A stretch of 64,000 nucleotides of DNA. Source: Candidatus Dechloromonas phosphorivorans (GTDB lineage Bacteria; Pseudomonadota; Gammaproteobacteria; Burkholderiales; Rhodocyclaceae). The notes under the pieces were generated by a model. That model was not told the DNA's origin. It saw nothing but the letters and a program-made list of their open reading frames with translations, and searched no databases. The stretch covers positions 358,079 to 422,078 of the forward strand of contig JADJMS010000047.1 in assembly GCA_016709495.1 (NCBI GenBank), in the 5' to 3' direction. Shown here piece by piece: positions 36,178 to 45,470 of the stretch (positions within the stretch are counted from its first letter, which is position 1; every line of letters begins with the position of its first letter). The translations under genes and the position numbers were made by a program.

Positions 36178-39100
36178 CTACTCGCCTATGCGGCCAAGTA
36201 ACTCCCGAGCCTGCTCAACGAGATCAGGCGGCCCTTCGAGTGAAACCTCCTGCAACAACTCGCGAGCACCTTCGAGATCACCCATTTCTTCATAGGCCTT
36301 GGCCAGATCAAGCTTGGTACTCACCTCTTCACGCTGAGCATCGGAAAATTCAGGCGCTAACGCAGCTGCAGGTTCTGCTTCGACAGTAGCAGGCTGGGCA
36401 AAATCGCTATTCATAGTCGGCGCAGCTGGAGCCGGATCATCGGATGACAAATCAAGATTGATTGACCCAATATCGTAGCTTGGCACATGCATGGGCTGAC
36501 CAAGGACACTCGAGTCAGTCAGACGGACATCGAAATCGAGCGACTCGTCGTCATCCACCGGCATTGGAACGGGCTTGGCGACTTCAGCACTCGGCAGCGG
36601 CTCGTCGATATCGCTCATTGCCATGCGCAGAATATCGGGATTAACCACTGTTGCAGAGGACTCTGCTACATCCATATCAAGCGCAAAATCTCCGAATGAC
36701 TCAGGCTCCGGTTCTTTTTCAGGAGCCACAACGGTCTCGTTGCCAACAAAGGTACTAACCATCTCACTCATGGCCAAATCTTCGGCCAATGCTGCCTTCG
36801 CTTTAAAGTCATCCTCAGGCACCACCGGAGCTTCACTGCCGACGAAGGTATTGACCATATCATCTACGGTCAAATCATCAGCCATGGGCGGTTTGAAACC
36901 AAAGCCTTGCTCTGGTGCAACCTGCGTTTCGTTACTGTCAAACGCATTGCTTTGCTCATCCGAAGAAGGCATGACCATAGTGCCTTCTGGTGAGAAATCC
37001 GGCCCAGCATCATCATCCGCCAACACTGACCTGACATTGGTCGCTGAACCAAGATCGAAATCAATAATATCGGTATCTAGCGGCTCGGGAGCAGGCTCGG
37101 CAACCTCAGGCGCTGGAGCCAAAGGAACTGAGGAAACGCCCAAATCAAAGTCAAGTGCATTTGCGTTACCTGTGCCGATGGTGCTGACAAACTCAGGTTC
37201 AGGTACGGGCTCGGGTACAGCTGGGCGAAGCGGATCAACATTGGTTGTACCGAGATCAAAATCCAGGCTCATTACATCGTCGACCGCAACAACCTCATCT
37301 GGCGAGCCAAGATCGATATCTGTCATACCATCAGGAATGCCCAGAGAATCCTCAATCATGGCTGCTGGTTCAGCAGTCATCCCGATAAAAGTGTCATCGA
37401 CATTGGGCGTCGCCAATGCAGACTGAGCAAGCATCCCGGCAGACACCGCCAGAGTTGCCTTAGCAGCTTCCGGCGAGACAATCATCGTGGCATCCGCATC
37501 AAATGCGGGTGCAGCCGCACCATGCCCGGAATAAAGCGGATTCTCCGGATCAAGGCCAGCACCCATAGCGGCAACTTTCGCCCACTCAGGACCACTGCCA
37601 CCGGTTTGTGCGTACAACTCGCTGGCCAGCGTTTCAAATTGCTTCAGGCTCTTGCGACTAGCGTAAATCTCAAGCAATTTGGCATGAATTGCAGTGCGTT
37701 GCGGATCCTTTTGCAGCGCTTCAATGAGAATTTCTTCAGCCTGTGCATCGCGTCCATATGCCATGTACACATCAGCTTCTGCAACCGGATCCACTTCGTC
37801 CGTATCAATCGTTCCCGGACCTGTCTGACTGAAATCGCCAGTTTGCGGCGGCGTATTGCCAGTATCCACACTCTGACCACCGGTCATGCGGAAAACCGAA
37901 TTTGGACCAAGACTGGAAGGCCCTGGCGCAGCAGTTGTTTCAGCCGGACCAACGTTGCGGCGGCGTTTGTAGAAGAAATATCCGGCCAGCAAGGCCAGAA
38001 TGCCACCACCACCGGCCAGCGGCAATAAATTCTCTTCAACGAAGCTCGGTTCGGGTTCAGGCTCTGGCGGCGGCAGTGCCTTTTTCGGCGGTGGAGGTTT
38101 TACTTCTGGAGCAACAACAGGTTTGGGCGGTTCCGGCGGTTTCGCTGCCTCAACAGGCTCGGCCGGTTTAACTGCTTCCGGCTTGGCCACTTCAGGCGCC
38201 TTGGGAACCTCGACTGGTTTTACTTCTTCTACTGTTTTTACTGGAGCAACCGGCGCAGGAGGCGCTTTCGGCTCCTCTTTTTTCACTGTCGCCTGCTGCT
38301 GTAGTTCTGCCAACTTCTGGCTCTTGGTATCAACTAATTTCTGCAATTCGCCAAGATTTTTCTCGAGTTGCGCCAAGCGATCCTGCGCATCCTTGAGCGC
38401 CCTGTCCTTGGCAACAGCATCTTCATTGGCTTTGGCTACCGCAGCAGCCTGTGCAGCCATTTCAGTACGCGAAATCTTGACCTGATCTTTTGCTGGCTCG
38501 GCTGGCGCAGCCTTATCCTCAACCTTGGGAACTATTTTCCCGGCGGCGACCTGTGTTCCGCCATCAACCTTGGCCGGCCCTTGTGCTGTTGCAGTTGCAA
38601 GTTTCTGGCGATAGGCATTCCAGTCGTTGGACTGGGCCACGTAGACCTTGCGCGCATCAGACTGCGGCACAGCCTCAATTGCGGATTTATCAGGAATACT
38701 GAGAATGGCACCGGACTTCAGACGATTGATATTGTTGCCAATAAAGGCATCTGGATTGTTTTTATACAAACCAACCAGCATCTGCTCAAGCGAAACGCCT
38801 TCCGGCTTGGTTTCTGCAGCAATTTTACGCAGCGTCTCACCCTGGTGAACGAGATGTGTATCACCACTTGCCACCGGTTTCGGCACAGCAACCGGTTTCG
38901 GAACCACAGGAGCGGGCTTTGGCGGCGCAGTTCTACGCGGCGCTGGCTCACCGCCACCCCCCGGAACCATCTCGACAATTTTTGCCTCAGCCACTGCAAC
39001 CTGACGGCTTGCAGATTTATTCGCAAACTCATCAGGCGGATCAAGCAGGAAGGTATATTCACGAACCAGTCTACCGGCCGGCCAGTTCAGTTCAACCAAA

Positions 39101-39444
39101 AAGTCGAGGAATGGCTCGTTGACCGGCTTCGATGAACTAACCTTAATGACCTGACCGTTGCCGCGCTTTTCGACCGTAAACCGCAAATCAAGGAGCGCCG
39201 AGGCGTAATCAATCCCCGCTTGTCGGAACGCATCCTGTGGCGCGAGGCGCGCAGTCATGCCGGTCGCTTCTTCGCGTGTGGCATTGACCTCAAGTTCCGC
39301 TCGCAGCGGCTGCCCAAGACCTGATAGCACCGTAATCTTGCCTAGCCCCGCGGCTTCCGCAAACCATGGCGAGACGGCCAAACAAGACGCTACCGCAGCA
39401 ACTGCAGCACGTTTTTTGAAATTTGATCTCATCGTATTTTTCAC
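36178..39444 (-). CDS. fimV: FimV/HubP family polar and pilus-assembly protein
   Basis: FimV is an inner-membrane-anchored, peptidoglycan-binding pole organiser needed for type IV pili. The 1088-residue protein has a signal peptide and the FimV N-terminal domain (AAGLGKITVLSGLGQPLRAE, then YTFLLDPP). A LysM domain follows at about 195-250 (THLVHQGETLRKIA), then a coiled coil at about 330-390 and a Pro/Lys/Glu-rich stretch. One membrane helix lies near 475-492. A long acidic cytoplasmic part contains repeated DFDLG motifs, and a C-terminal TPR-like FimV domain ends with LDLAKAYEEMGDLEGARELL. VAVDD at one of the DFDLG repeats is encoded by a 13-mer motif copy. Confidence 0.93.
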   Translation of the reverse strand: MKNTMRSNFKKRAAVAAVASCLAVSPWFAEAAGLGKITVLSGLGQPLRAELEVNATREEATGMTARLAPQDAFRQAGIDYASALLDLRFTVEKRGNGQVIKVSSSKPVNEPFLDFLVELNWPAGRLVREYTFLLDPPDEFANKSASRQVAVAEAKIVEMVPGGGGEPAPRRTAPPKPAPVVPKPVAVPKPVASGDTHLVHQGETLRKIAAETKPEGVSLEQMLVGLYKNNPDAFIGNNINRLKSGAILSIPDKSAIEAVPQSDARKVYVAQSNDWNAYRQKLATATAQGPAKVDGGTQVAAGKIVPKVEDKAAPAEPAKDQVKISRTEMAAQAAAVAKANEDAVAKDRALKDAQDRLAQLEKNLGELQKLVDTKSQKLAELQQQATVKKEEPKAPPAPVAPVKTVEEVKPVEVPKAPEVAKPEAVKPAEPVEAAKPPEPPKPVVAPEVKPPPPKKALPPPEPEPEPSFVEENLLPLAGGGGILALLAGYFFYKRRRNVGPAETTAAPGPSSLGPNSVFRMTGGQSVDTGNTPPQTGDFSQTGPGTIDTDEVDPVAEADVYMAYGRDAQAEEILIEALQKDPQRTAIHAKLLEIYASRKSLKQFETLASELYAQTGGSGPEWAKVAAMGAGLDPENPLYSGHGAAAPAFDADATMIVSPEAAKATLAVSAGMLAQSALATPNVDDTFIGMTAEPAAMIEDSLGIPDGMTDIDLGSPDEVVAVDDVMSLDFDLGTTNVDPLRPAVPEPVPEPEFVSTIGTGNANALDFDLGVSSVPLAPAPEVAEPAPEPLDTDIIDFDLGSATNVRSVLADDDAGPDFSPEGTMVMPSSDEQSNAFDSNETQVAPEQGFGFKPPMADDLTVDDMVNTFVGSEAPVVPEDDFKAKAALAEDLAMSEMVSTFVGNETVVAPEKEPEPESFGDFALDMDVAESSATVVNPDILRMAMSDIDEPLPSAEVAKPVPMPVDDDESLDFDVRLTDSSVLGQPMHVPSYDIGSINLDLSSDDPAPAAPTMNSDFAQPATVEAEPAAALAPEFSDAQREEVSTKLDLAKAYEEMGDLEGARELLQEVSLEGPPDLVEQARELLGRIGE
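37279..37291 (-). repeat. 13-mer dispersed motif, copy in fimV
   Basis: GTCGACCGCAACA, exact reverse complement. On the fimV sense strand it reads TGTTGCGGTCGAC and codes Val-Ala-Val-Asp in the low-complexity acidic region, where protein constraint is weak. Confidence 0.75.
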
Positions 39445-39544
39445 GGCGCCACCCGAGCGTCGACTTTGGGACTTTCAAATTAACATCATGGACTTAGCAA
39501 AGCAAGCTAAACCTGCTTCTCATTTAGTCCTATTTTTGCATATT

Positions 39545-39588
39545 CCCAACAAGTAAAATGGGGCCGCAGCCCCATTTTACTTGTTGGG
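39545..39588. terminator. Perfect 20-bp palindrome between asd and fimV
   Basis: CCCAACAAGTAAAATGGGGC (39545-39564) and its exact reverse complement (39569-39588) flank a four-base loop. On the minus strand the loop is UGCG closed by C-G, a UNCG-type stable tetraloop. It lies ten bases after the asd stop, so it is the likely asd terminator. It is unusually long for one. Confidence 0.8.
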
Positions 39589-39598
39589 CAATTCAGGC

Positions 39599-40732
39599 TC
39601 AGGCCTCGAGCAAAATACGCAACATGCGGCGCAGCGGCTCGGCAGCGCCCCACAACAACTGGTCGCCGCAGGTAAAGGCCGCCAGATATTCCGGCCCCAT
39701 CGCCATCTTGTGCAGACGACCCACCGGAACAGTCAGCGTGCCAGTAACAGCCGCTGGCGTCAATTCGCGCTCGGAGATTTCGCGATCATTCGGCACGACC
39801 TTCGCCCACGGATTGGCCTTGGCCAGCATGTCGCTGATTTCGTCGAGCGGCACATCCTTTTTGAGCTTGATGGTCAGCGCCTGACTATGGCAACGCATCG
39901 CGCCGATGCGCACGCACAGGCCATCAATCGGGATCGAACCCGGTGAACGGAACGCTGGACGACCAAGAATCTTGTTGCATTCGGCTCCACCCTTCCACTC
40001 TTCCTTGGATTGACCGCCTTCAACCGGCACATCGATCCATGGAATCAGGGAACCGGCCAACGGGGTGTTGCGGAAGTTTTTCTTCGGGAAAGCATCGGAG
40101 CGAATCGTCTCGGCCACTTTGCGGTCAATATCGAGAATCGCGGAAGCCGGATCAGCCAACAAATCAGCCACGGATGAGTGGATGGCACCCATCTGCGAAA
40201 TCAGTTCGCGCATGTTCTGCGCACCGGCACCGGAGGCGGCCTGATAGGTCATCGACGAAGCCCATTCGATCAGATCATTCTGGAACAGACCACCGATGCC
40301 CATCAGCATCAGCGAAACCGTGCAGTTGCCGCCAATCCAGTTTTTGCCGCCCTTGGCCAATGAATCCTTGATCACGTTCATATTGACCGGGTCGAGCACG
40401 ATCACCGCATCATCGGCCATGCGCAATGCGGATGCTGCATCAATCCAGTGACCATTCCAGCCGGCCGCACGCAGTTTGGGGAAAACTTCCTTGGTGTAAT
40501 CACCCCCCTGACAAGTGATGATGATTTCGCACTGTTTCAGCGCGTCGACCGACGAAGCGTCCTGCAACGGCAGGGAAGCTTCCTTGCCGCCGAGAACCGG
40601 TGCCTTGCCGCCAGCAGCGGAAGTTGAAAAATAAACGGGATCGATATAAGCAAAATCACCCTCTTCCACCATGCGTTGCATGAGGACGGAACCGACCATA
40701 CCGCGCCAACCTACCAGACCGACTTTTTTCAT
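39599..40732 (-). CDS. asd: Aspartate-semialdehyde dehydrogenase
   Basis: Asd reduces aspartyl phosphate to aspartate semialdehyde for lysine, threonine, methionine and diaminopimelate. The 377-residue protein has the nucleotide motif VGLVGWRGMVGSVLMQRM and the catalytic cysteine in GGNCTVSLMLM. It also has the QAASGAGAQNMREL loop and the substrate histidine/arginine region CVRIGAMRCHSQALTIKL. Length and inserts fit the Gram-negative class. It follows leuB by 27 bases in the leuCDB-asd order common in betaproteobacteria. Confidence 0.97.
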   Translation of the reverse strand: MKKVGLVGWRGMVGSVLMQRMVEEGDFAYIDPVYFSTSAAGGKAPVLGGKEASLPLQDASSVDALKQCEIIITCQGGDYTKEVFPKLRAAGWNGHWIDAASALRMADDAVIVLDPVNMNVIKDSLAKGGKNWIGGNCTVSLMLMGIGGLFQNDLIEWASSMTYQAASGAGAQNMRELISQMGAIHSSVADLLADPASAILDIDRKVAETIRSDAFPKKNFRNTPLAGSLIPWIDVPVEGGQSKEEWKGGAECNKILGRPAFRSPGSIPIDGLCVRIGAMRCHSQALTIKLKKDVPLDEISDMLAKANPWAKVVPNDREISERELTPAAVTGTLTVPVGRLHKMAMGPEYLAAFTCGDQLLWGAAEPLRRMLRILLEA

Positions 40733-40759
40733 AACATCACTCTCCGTTCAGATTCTTTT

Positions 40760-41812
40760 TTACAGCGCCGCCAGCACGGCGTCGCCCATTTCCTTGGTGC
40801 CAACCTTGTTGGTACCGCGCTCGTAGATGTCGCCAGTGCGATAGCCCTGCGCCAACACCTTTTTGACCGCATTTTCAATGCGCAGTGCCTGCTCTTCCAG
40901 AGCAAAAGTGTAACGCAGCATCATTGCGGCGGACAAAATGGTGGCCAGTGGATTGGCAATGCCCTTGCCGGCAATATCCGGTGCGGAACCATGCGATGGC
41001 TCGTACAGTCCTTTGTTTTTTTCATCTAGCGACGCAGAGGGCAGCATGCCGATTGATCCAGTCAGCATCGAGGCTTCGTCAGACAAGATATCGCCGAACA
41101 TGTTGCCGGTGACCATCACGTCAAACTGCTTGGGCGCCTTGAGCAACTGCATCGCCGCATTGTCGACCAGCATGTGCGACAACTCGACATCCGGGTAATC
41201 CTTGGACACCTCGATCATGACATCGCGCCAGAGCTGAGTGCATTCCAGCACGTTCATCTTGTCGACCGAACACAGACGCTTGTCGCGCTTGCGTGCCGCC
41301 TGGAAGGCAACGTGACCGATGCGGCGGATTTCTGACTCGCTATAAACCATCGTATTGAAACCGACACGCTCACCGTTTTCTTCACGAATACCGCGCGGCT
41401 GGCCGAAATAAATATCACCAGTCAGTTCGCGAATGATCAGCAAATCCATGCCGGCAACGACTTCAGGTTTCAGCGTGGAAGCATTGGCCAGTTCCGGATA
41501 CAGAATGGCCGGACGCAGGTTGGCGAACAAGTTTAGATCCTTGCGGATACCCAGCAGCCCGCGCTCCGGACGTTTTTCGCGCGGCAGGGTATCCCATTGC
41601 GGGCCACCCACAGCGCCGAGCAGAATGGCGTCGGCTTCGCGGGCCAGCTTTTGCGTCGCTTCGGGATAAGGGTTGCCGGTTGCGTCGACCGCTCCACCAC
41701 CCAGCAACGCCTCTTCCATCTCGAACTTCAGATCGAGAGAATTCAGCACACGCACCGCCTGGGCGGTAATTTCAGGACCGATGCCGTCACCCGGCAGAAC
41801 ACAAATTTTCAT
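40760..41812 (-). CDS. leuB: 3-isopropylmalate dehydrogenase
   Basis: LeuB oxidatively decarboxylates 3-isopropylmalate in leucine synthesis. The 350-residue protein has LPGDGIGPEITAQAVRVL, the arginine-rich substrate site NLFANLRPA, the ELTGDIYFGQPRG loop, catalytic Lys/Asp in SVDKMNVLE and VDNAAMQLL, and the NAD site HGSAPDIAGKGIANP. It is intact. It comes 12 bases after leuD. Confidence 0.97.
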   Translation of the reverse strand: MKICVLPGDGIGPEITAQAVRVLNSLDLKFEMEEALLGGGAVDATGNPYPEATQKLAREADAILLGAVGGPQWDTLPREKRPERGLLGIRKDLNLFANLRPAILYPELANASTLKPEVVAGMDLLIIRELTGDIYFGQPRGIREENGERVGFNTMVYSESEIRRIGHVAFQAARKRDKRLCSVDKMNVLECTQLWRDVMIEVSKDYPDVELSHMLVDNAAMQLLKAPKQFDVMVTGNMFGDILSDEASMLTGSIGMLPSASLDEKNKGLYEPSHGSAPDIAGKGIANPLATILSAAMMLRYTFALEEQALRIENAVKKVLAQGYRTGDIYERGTNKVGTKEMGDAVLAAL

Positions 41813-41824
41813 AATTCTTCCTTG

Positions 41825-42463
41825 TTACGAAAACAGCCAAGGCTGATTGATGCGACGCTTCTCTTCAAACTCACGAATTTTTTCGGCATGGCGCAAAGTC
41901 AGGCCAATATCGTCCCAGCCATTGATCAGACATTCTTTGCGGAAAGCGTCAATCTGGAATTGAATTCCATAGCCATCCGGACGAATCACGGCTTGAGCCT
42001 GCAAATCGACCACCAGTTTGTAACCCGGCGTTGCCTCGACCTGCTTGAACAAAGCCTCAATCTCAGTCGCCGGCAGAACGATGGGAACAATACCGTTTTT
42101 ATAGCAGTTATTGAAGAAAATATCGGCAAACGATTCAGCAACAATTGCTTTGAAACCAAAGTCGAGCAGCGCCCACGGCGCATGTTCGCGCGAACTGCCG
42201 CAGCCGAAATTGGCGCGCGTCAATAGCACCTCGGAGCCTTGATAGCGTGATTGATTGAGTACGAAATTCGGATTTTTCGGACGATGGGTCGCATCCTGAC
42301 CAGGCTCGCCAATATCCATGTAGCGCCATTCGTCAAAGGCATTCGGGCCGAAACCGGAACGTTTGATTGACTTGAGGAACTGCTTGGGAATGATGGCATC
42401 GGTATCGACGTTATTACGATCGAGCGGCGCTACCAAACCTTCAAGACGGGTAAATTTATCCAT
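41825..42463 (-). CDS. leuD: 3-isopropylmalate dehydratase small subunit
   Basis: LeuD is the swivel-domain subunit that with LeuC isomerises 2- to 3-isopropylmalate. The 212-residue protein has LDRNNVDTDAIIPKQFLKSI and the substrate-binding FGCGSSREHAPWAL. The gap to leuC is only nine bases and no small gene lies between them, unlike in some betaproteobacteria. Confidence 0.96.
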   Translation of the reverse strand: MDKFTRLEGLVAPLDRNNVDTDAIIPKQFLKSIKRSGFGPNAFDEWRYMDIGEPGQDATHRPKNPNFVLNQSRYQGSEVLLTRANFGCGSSREHAPWALLDFGFKAIVAESFADIFFNNCYKNGIVPIVLPATEIEALFKQVEATPGYKLVVDLQAQAVIRPDGYGIQFQIDAFRKECLINGWDDIGLTLRHAEKIREFEEKRRINQPWLFS

Positions 42464-42472
42464 AACTTATTC

Positions 42473-43888
42473 TTAATGCTGAGAGGATGTCACGCACGAC
42501 ATCGCAAAACGGCCGGCAATAGCCGCCGCCGCTGCCATCGCCGGACTGAGCAGATGGGTACGCCCACCCGGCCCCTGCCGACCTTCGAAGTTGCGATTAG
42601 AGGTCGAGGCACACCGTTCGCCTGGCTCCAGACGGTCGGCATTCATCGCCAGACACATTGAACAACCCGGCTCGCGCCATTCAAATCCGGCGGCAAGGAA
42701 TACCTTGTCCAGACCCTCGGCTTCAGCCTGACGCTTGACCAGGCCGGAACCCGGCACGGCCAGCGCCAACTTGACGGAGGGTGCTATATGGCGGCCCTTC
42801 AGAACGGAAGCCGCTTCACGCAAATCTTCGATACGGGAATTGGTACACGAACCGATAAATACCTTGTCGATGCTGATCTGGTTCATTGGCGTATTCGGAT
42901 TCAAACCCATGTATTGCAGGGCACGCTCCATTCCTTCGCGCTTGACCGGATCGCTCTGCTTGGCAGGATCAGGTACGTTGGCATCGATTGCCACGACCAT
43001 TTCCGGCGAGGTACCCCAGGTCACTTGCGGGCGAATGTCTTCCGCCTTGAGCGTTACGACACGGTCGAATTGCGCGCCAGTGTCGGACTGCAGGGTGCGC
43101 CAATAGGCCACGGCATTGTCCCAAACCTCGCCTTTGGGCGAGAACGGACGACCACGCAAATATTCGATGGTTTTATCGTCGACCGCAACAAATCCCATGC
43201 GGGCGCCGCCTTCGATGGCCATATTGCACAGGGTCATGCGACCTTCCATGCTCAGGCCGCGAATCGCACTGCCGCCGAATTCGATGGCGTAGCCGGTGCC
43301 GCCGGCGGTGCCGATGGTGCCGATAATGGCCAGCGCTACATCCTTGCCGGTGACGCCCTTGCCGAGCCTGCCTTCGACGGCGACTAGCATGGTTTTGGAT
43401 TTTTTCTGCAGCAGGCACTGGGTTGCCAGCACATGCTCGACTTCCGAGGTGCCGATTCCGTGCGCCAGACAAGCAAATGCGCCGTGCGTCGAGGTATGCG
43501 AATCACCACAAACCACAGTCATACCAGGCAACGTGGCGCCGTTTTCCGGACCGACAACATGGAGAATACCCATGCGCTGATCCTTGAATGGAAAATAAGC
43601 CAGCGCGCCGACTTCACGAATATTGGCATCGAGCGTCTCGACCTGCTGGCGTGAAATCGGATCCTTGATCCCTTCATCCCAGTGATCGGTCGGCGTATTG
43701 TGATCCGGCGTCGACACAATGGACGAAACGCGCCACGGCTTGCGGCCAGCCAGCTTGAGGCCTTCAAAGGCCTGCGGGCTGGTCACTTCGTGAACGAGGT
43801 GACGATCAATATAGAGAAGTGCCGTGCCGTCTGGTTCAACATGGACGACATGGTTATCCCAGAGTTTGTCGTAAAGTGTCTTCGACAT
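42473..43888 (-). CDS. leuC: 3-isopropylmalate dehydratase large subunit
   Basis: LeuC is the aconitase-like subunit carrying the 4Fe-4S cluster. The 471-residue protein has YIDRHLVHEVTSPQAFEGL and CGDSHTSTHGAFACLAHGIG. The cluster cysteines lie in FIGSCTNSRIEDL and in EPGCSMCLAMN, and RNFEGRQGPGGRTHLLSP follows. No frameshift is seen. It is the first gene of leuC-leuD-leuB-asd. The 13-mer motif occurs in its VAVDDK stretch, where conservation of the protein could by itself explain the match. Confidence 0.97.
   Translation of the reverse strand: MSKTLYDKLWDNHVVHVEPDGTALLYIDRHLVHEVTSPQAFEGLKLAGRKPWRVSSIVSTPDHNTPTDHWDEGIKDPISRQQVETLDANIREVGALAYFPFKDQRMGILHVVGPENGATLPGMTVVCGDSHTSTHGAFACLAHGIGTSEVEHVLATQCLLQKKSKTMLVAVEGRLGKGVTGKDVALAIIGTIGTAGGTGYAIEFGGSAIRGLSMEGRMTLCNMAIEGGARMGFVAVDDKTIEYLRGRPFSPKGEVWDNAVAYWRTLQSDTGAQFDRVVTLKAEDIRPQVTWGTSPEMVVAIDANVPDPAKQSDPVKREGMERALQYMGLNPNTPMNQISIDKVFIGSCTNSRIEDLREAASVLKGRHIAPSVKLALAVPGSGLVKRQAEAEGLDKVFLAAGFEWREPGCSMCLAMNADRLEPGERCASTSNRNFEGRQGPGGRTHLLSPAMAAAAAIAGRFAMSCVTSSQH
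43178..43190 (-). repeat. 13-mer dispersed motif, copy in leuC
   Basis: GTCGACCGCAACA, exact reverse complement. On the leuC sense strand it codes Val-Ala-Val-Asp, a conserved LeuC stretch, so chance plus protein constraint is a fair alternative here. Confidence 0.5.
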
Positions 43889-43920
43889 GAGGTGCTTTTG
43901 ATGGGCTGTAAAGCATTGAA

Positions 43921-45108
43921 TTATGGCACAGGATCGCCGGTTTTTGCCTCGCAGACGGCGTCGACCGGTGCATCTTCAAGCACCCAGCGCCAAACCAGCC
44001 AGAAACCGATCAAAGCAAAAAATGCAGCCAGCGTAAAGGTCCAGCCAGCACCCCAATCATCCCAGGTTGCACCGCTAATCAATGCACCAAGCAAGCCGCC
44101 TGCGCCAAATGAAAGACTGGAATAAAGTGCCTGCCCGCGGCCTTGAGCACGCCCGGGAAACCACAGGTTGACGGCAGCAATCGATGCCGCGTGATAAGCG
44201 CCAAAAGTCAGCCCGTGCAACACCTGCACAAACACCATGAGCGCCACCGACTCGACACCCCAGCCCATGAGCAAAAAGCGCAACACTGCCGCAGCAAAAC
44301 TGGCGAGCAAAATACTGCGCAAGGAGAAACGCCTGGAAAGCCGCGCCATCCACATGAAGACAAAAATCTCGGCGACCACCCCAAGCGACCACAAGGCACC
44401 GACTTCAGTCTTGCTGTAACCATGTCCGGCCAGATGGATCGAATAAAAAACGTAGAACGCCCCGTGTGCAGCAGACATCGCGAAGCAGGCAAGCATCAGC
44501 GCCCGAACTTTTGGACGACAGAGGATTTCGGCAACCGATTGCGTATTATGCGAATGCGCAGAAGGTGGCGACTCGGGCAAAACCAGCGCAACAGCCAGAA
44601 TGCCAATCAGGATAGTCCAGCAGACCCAAAGAATGCTGACCGGCGGCATCAGATCAAGCACCGCACCGGTACCCATGACCGCGATGATGAAACCGATTGA
44701 ACCCCACAACCGAATACGACTGTAACGCCCGCGCTCCTCGCGCAGATGATCGAAAGTCAGTGTTTCAACCAGCGGCAGCGCGGCACTCCAAAAGAACGCG
44801 AGGACGGCCATCGCCAGCAACATGGCGGGCAATTTGTCGAGCCAGAAAAAAGCGCTGAAGCCGGCCAGGGAAATGGCGCCAGCCAGGCGAATGATTGCCA
44901 CCCGCTGACCAAAGCGGTCAGCCAGCCAGCCCCACAGATTGGGGCCAAAGAGGCGCATCAACTGCATTTGCGACATCAGCAGACCGATGTCCCAGGCAGA
45001 AAAATTCAGGGATTGGAGATAGAGCCCGAAATAGGGCGAAAAGGCGCCAATGAAGGCGAAATAGAAGAAGTAATAGCCCGAGAGGCGCCAGTAAGGTAAG
45101 GCGTGCAT
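43921..45108 (-). CDS. MFS transporter, HcaT/nucleoside-symporter-like
   Basis: This is a 395-residue inner membrane carrier with about 12 hydrophobic helices. The first helix pair reads WRLSGYYFFYFAFIGAFSPYFGLYL, and the loop signature LWGWLADRFGQRV follows. The second half begins after LPESPPSAHSHN. The pattern (YYFFYFAxxGxxxPY-xxxYL at the start) is that of the MFS_1-like/HcaT group (3-phenylpropionate permease family). The substrate is not predictable. It lies upstream of leuC on the same strand, 32 bases apart. A short TCCGGT/ACCGGA hairpin lies just before its ATG. Confidence 0.82.
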   Translation of the reverse strand: MHALPYWRLSGYYFFYFAFIGAFSPYFGLYLQSLNFSAWDIGLLMSQMQLMRLFGPNLWGWLADRFGQRVAIIRLAGAISLAGFSAFFWLDKLPAMLLAMAVLAFFWSAALPLVETLTFDHLREERGRYSRIRLWGSIGFIIAVMGTGAVLDLMPPVSILWVCWTILIGILAVALVLPESPPSAHSHNTQSVAEILCRPKVRALMLACFAMSAAHGAFYVFYSIHLAGHGYSKTEVGALWSLGVVAEIFVFMWMARLSRRFSLRSILLASFAAAVLRFLLMGWGVESVALMVFVQVLHGLTFGAYHAASIAAVNLWFPGRAQGRGQALYSSLSFGAGGLLGALISGATWDDWGAGWTFTLAAFFALIGFWLVWRWVLEDAPVDAVCEAKTGDPVP

Positions 45109-45149
45109 CCGGTGATTTTACCGGACGCACCGTCGGGCAGAGGCGCTAA

Positions 45150-45416
45150 TCAGGCCTTGGCAGACTGCTGGCCGGCACGGAAGGCCAGCAGCATGTGGTA
45201 AAGCGCATCTTTCAATTGAACGCGCTGCTTCTTCATATCTTCAATAGTGAAATCAGCCACTGGCATGTCATGCTCTTCAAGGTCTTCAACCTTGCCGGTC
45301 AGGCGATGGTAGAACGCAAACAACTTGGCGAAATGGGCATTACCGGTCTTGAGCGCGTGAATTGCGTCATTGAATTCCGGAAATTCGGAATGAAGATCGT
45401 GGTGATCTACTTGCAT
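45150..45416 (-). CDS. DUF465 (YdcH-like) small protein
   Basis: This is a predicted helical protein of 88 residues. It begins MQVDHHDLHSEFPEF and has the DUF465 pattern: HDLxxEFPE, HALKTGNAHFAKLFAFYHRL, then KKQRVQLKDALYHMLL. Members are short coiled-coil proteins of unknown function. ATG 45416 has GGGAGAA upstream and is preferred over ATG 45437. It lies between aroC and the MFS gene, all on the minus strand. Confidence 0.82.
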   Translation of the reverse strand: MQVDHHDLHSEFPEFNDAIHALKTGNAHFAKLFAFYHRLTGKVEDLEEHDMPVADFTIEDMKKQRVQLKDALYHMLLAFRAGQQSAKA

Positions 45417-45470
45417 GAGGTTCTCCCTGTAAAGCAATTTCGCCCGTACGAGCGGAAAAAAGCAAAGATT

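Noticed and set aside
36575..37426. Serine/threonine-rich plus-strand frame opposite fimV
   Set aside because: It mirrors the repetitive acidic part of FimV and has no ribosome site.
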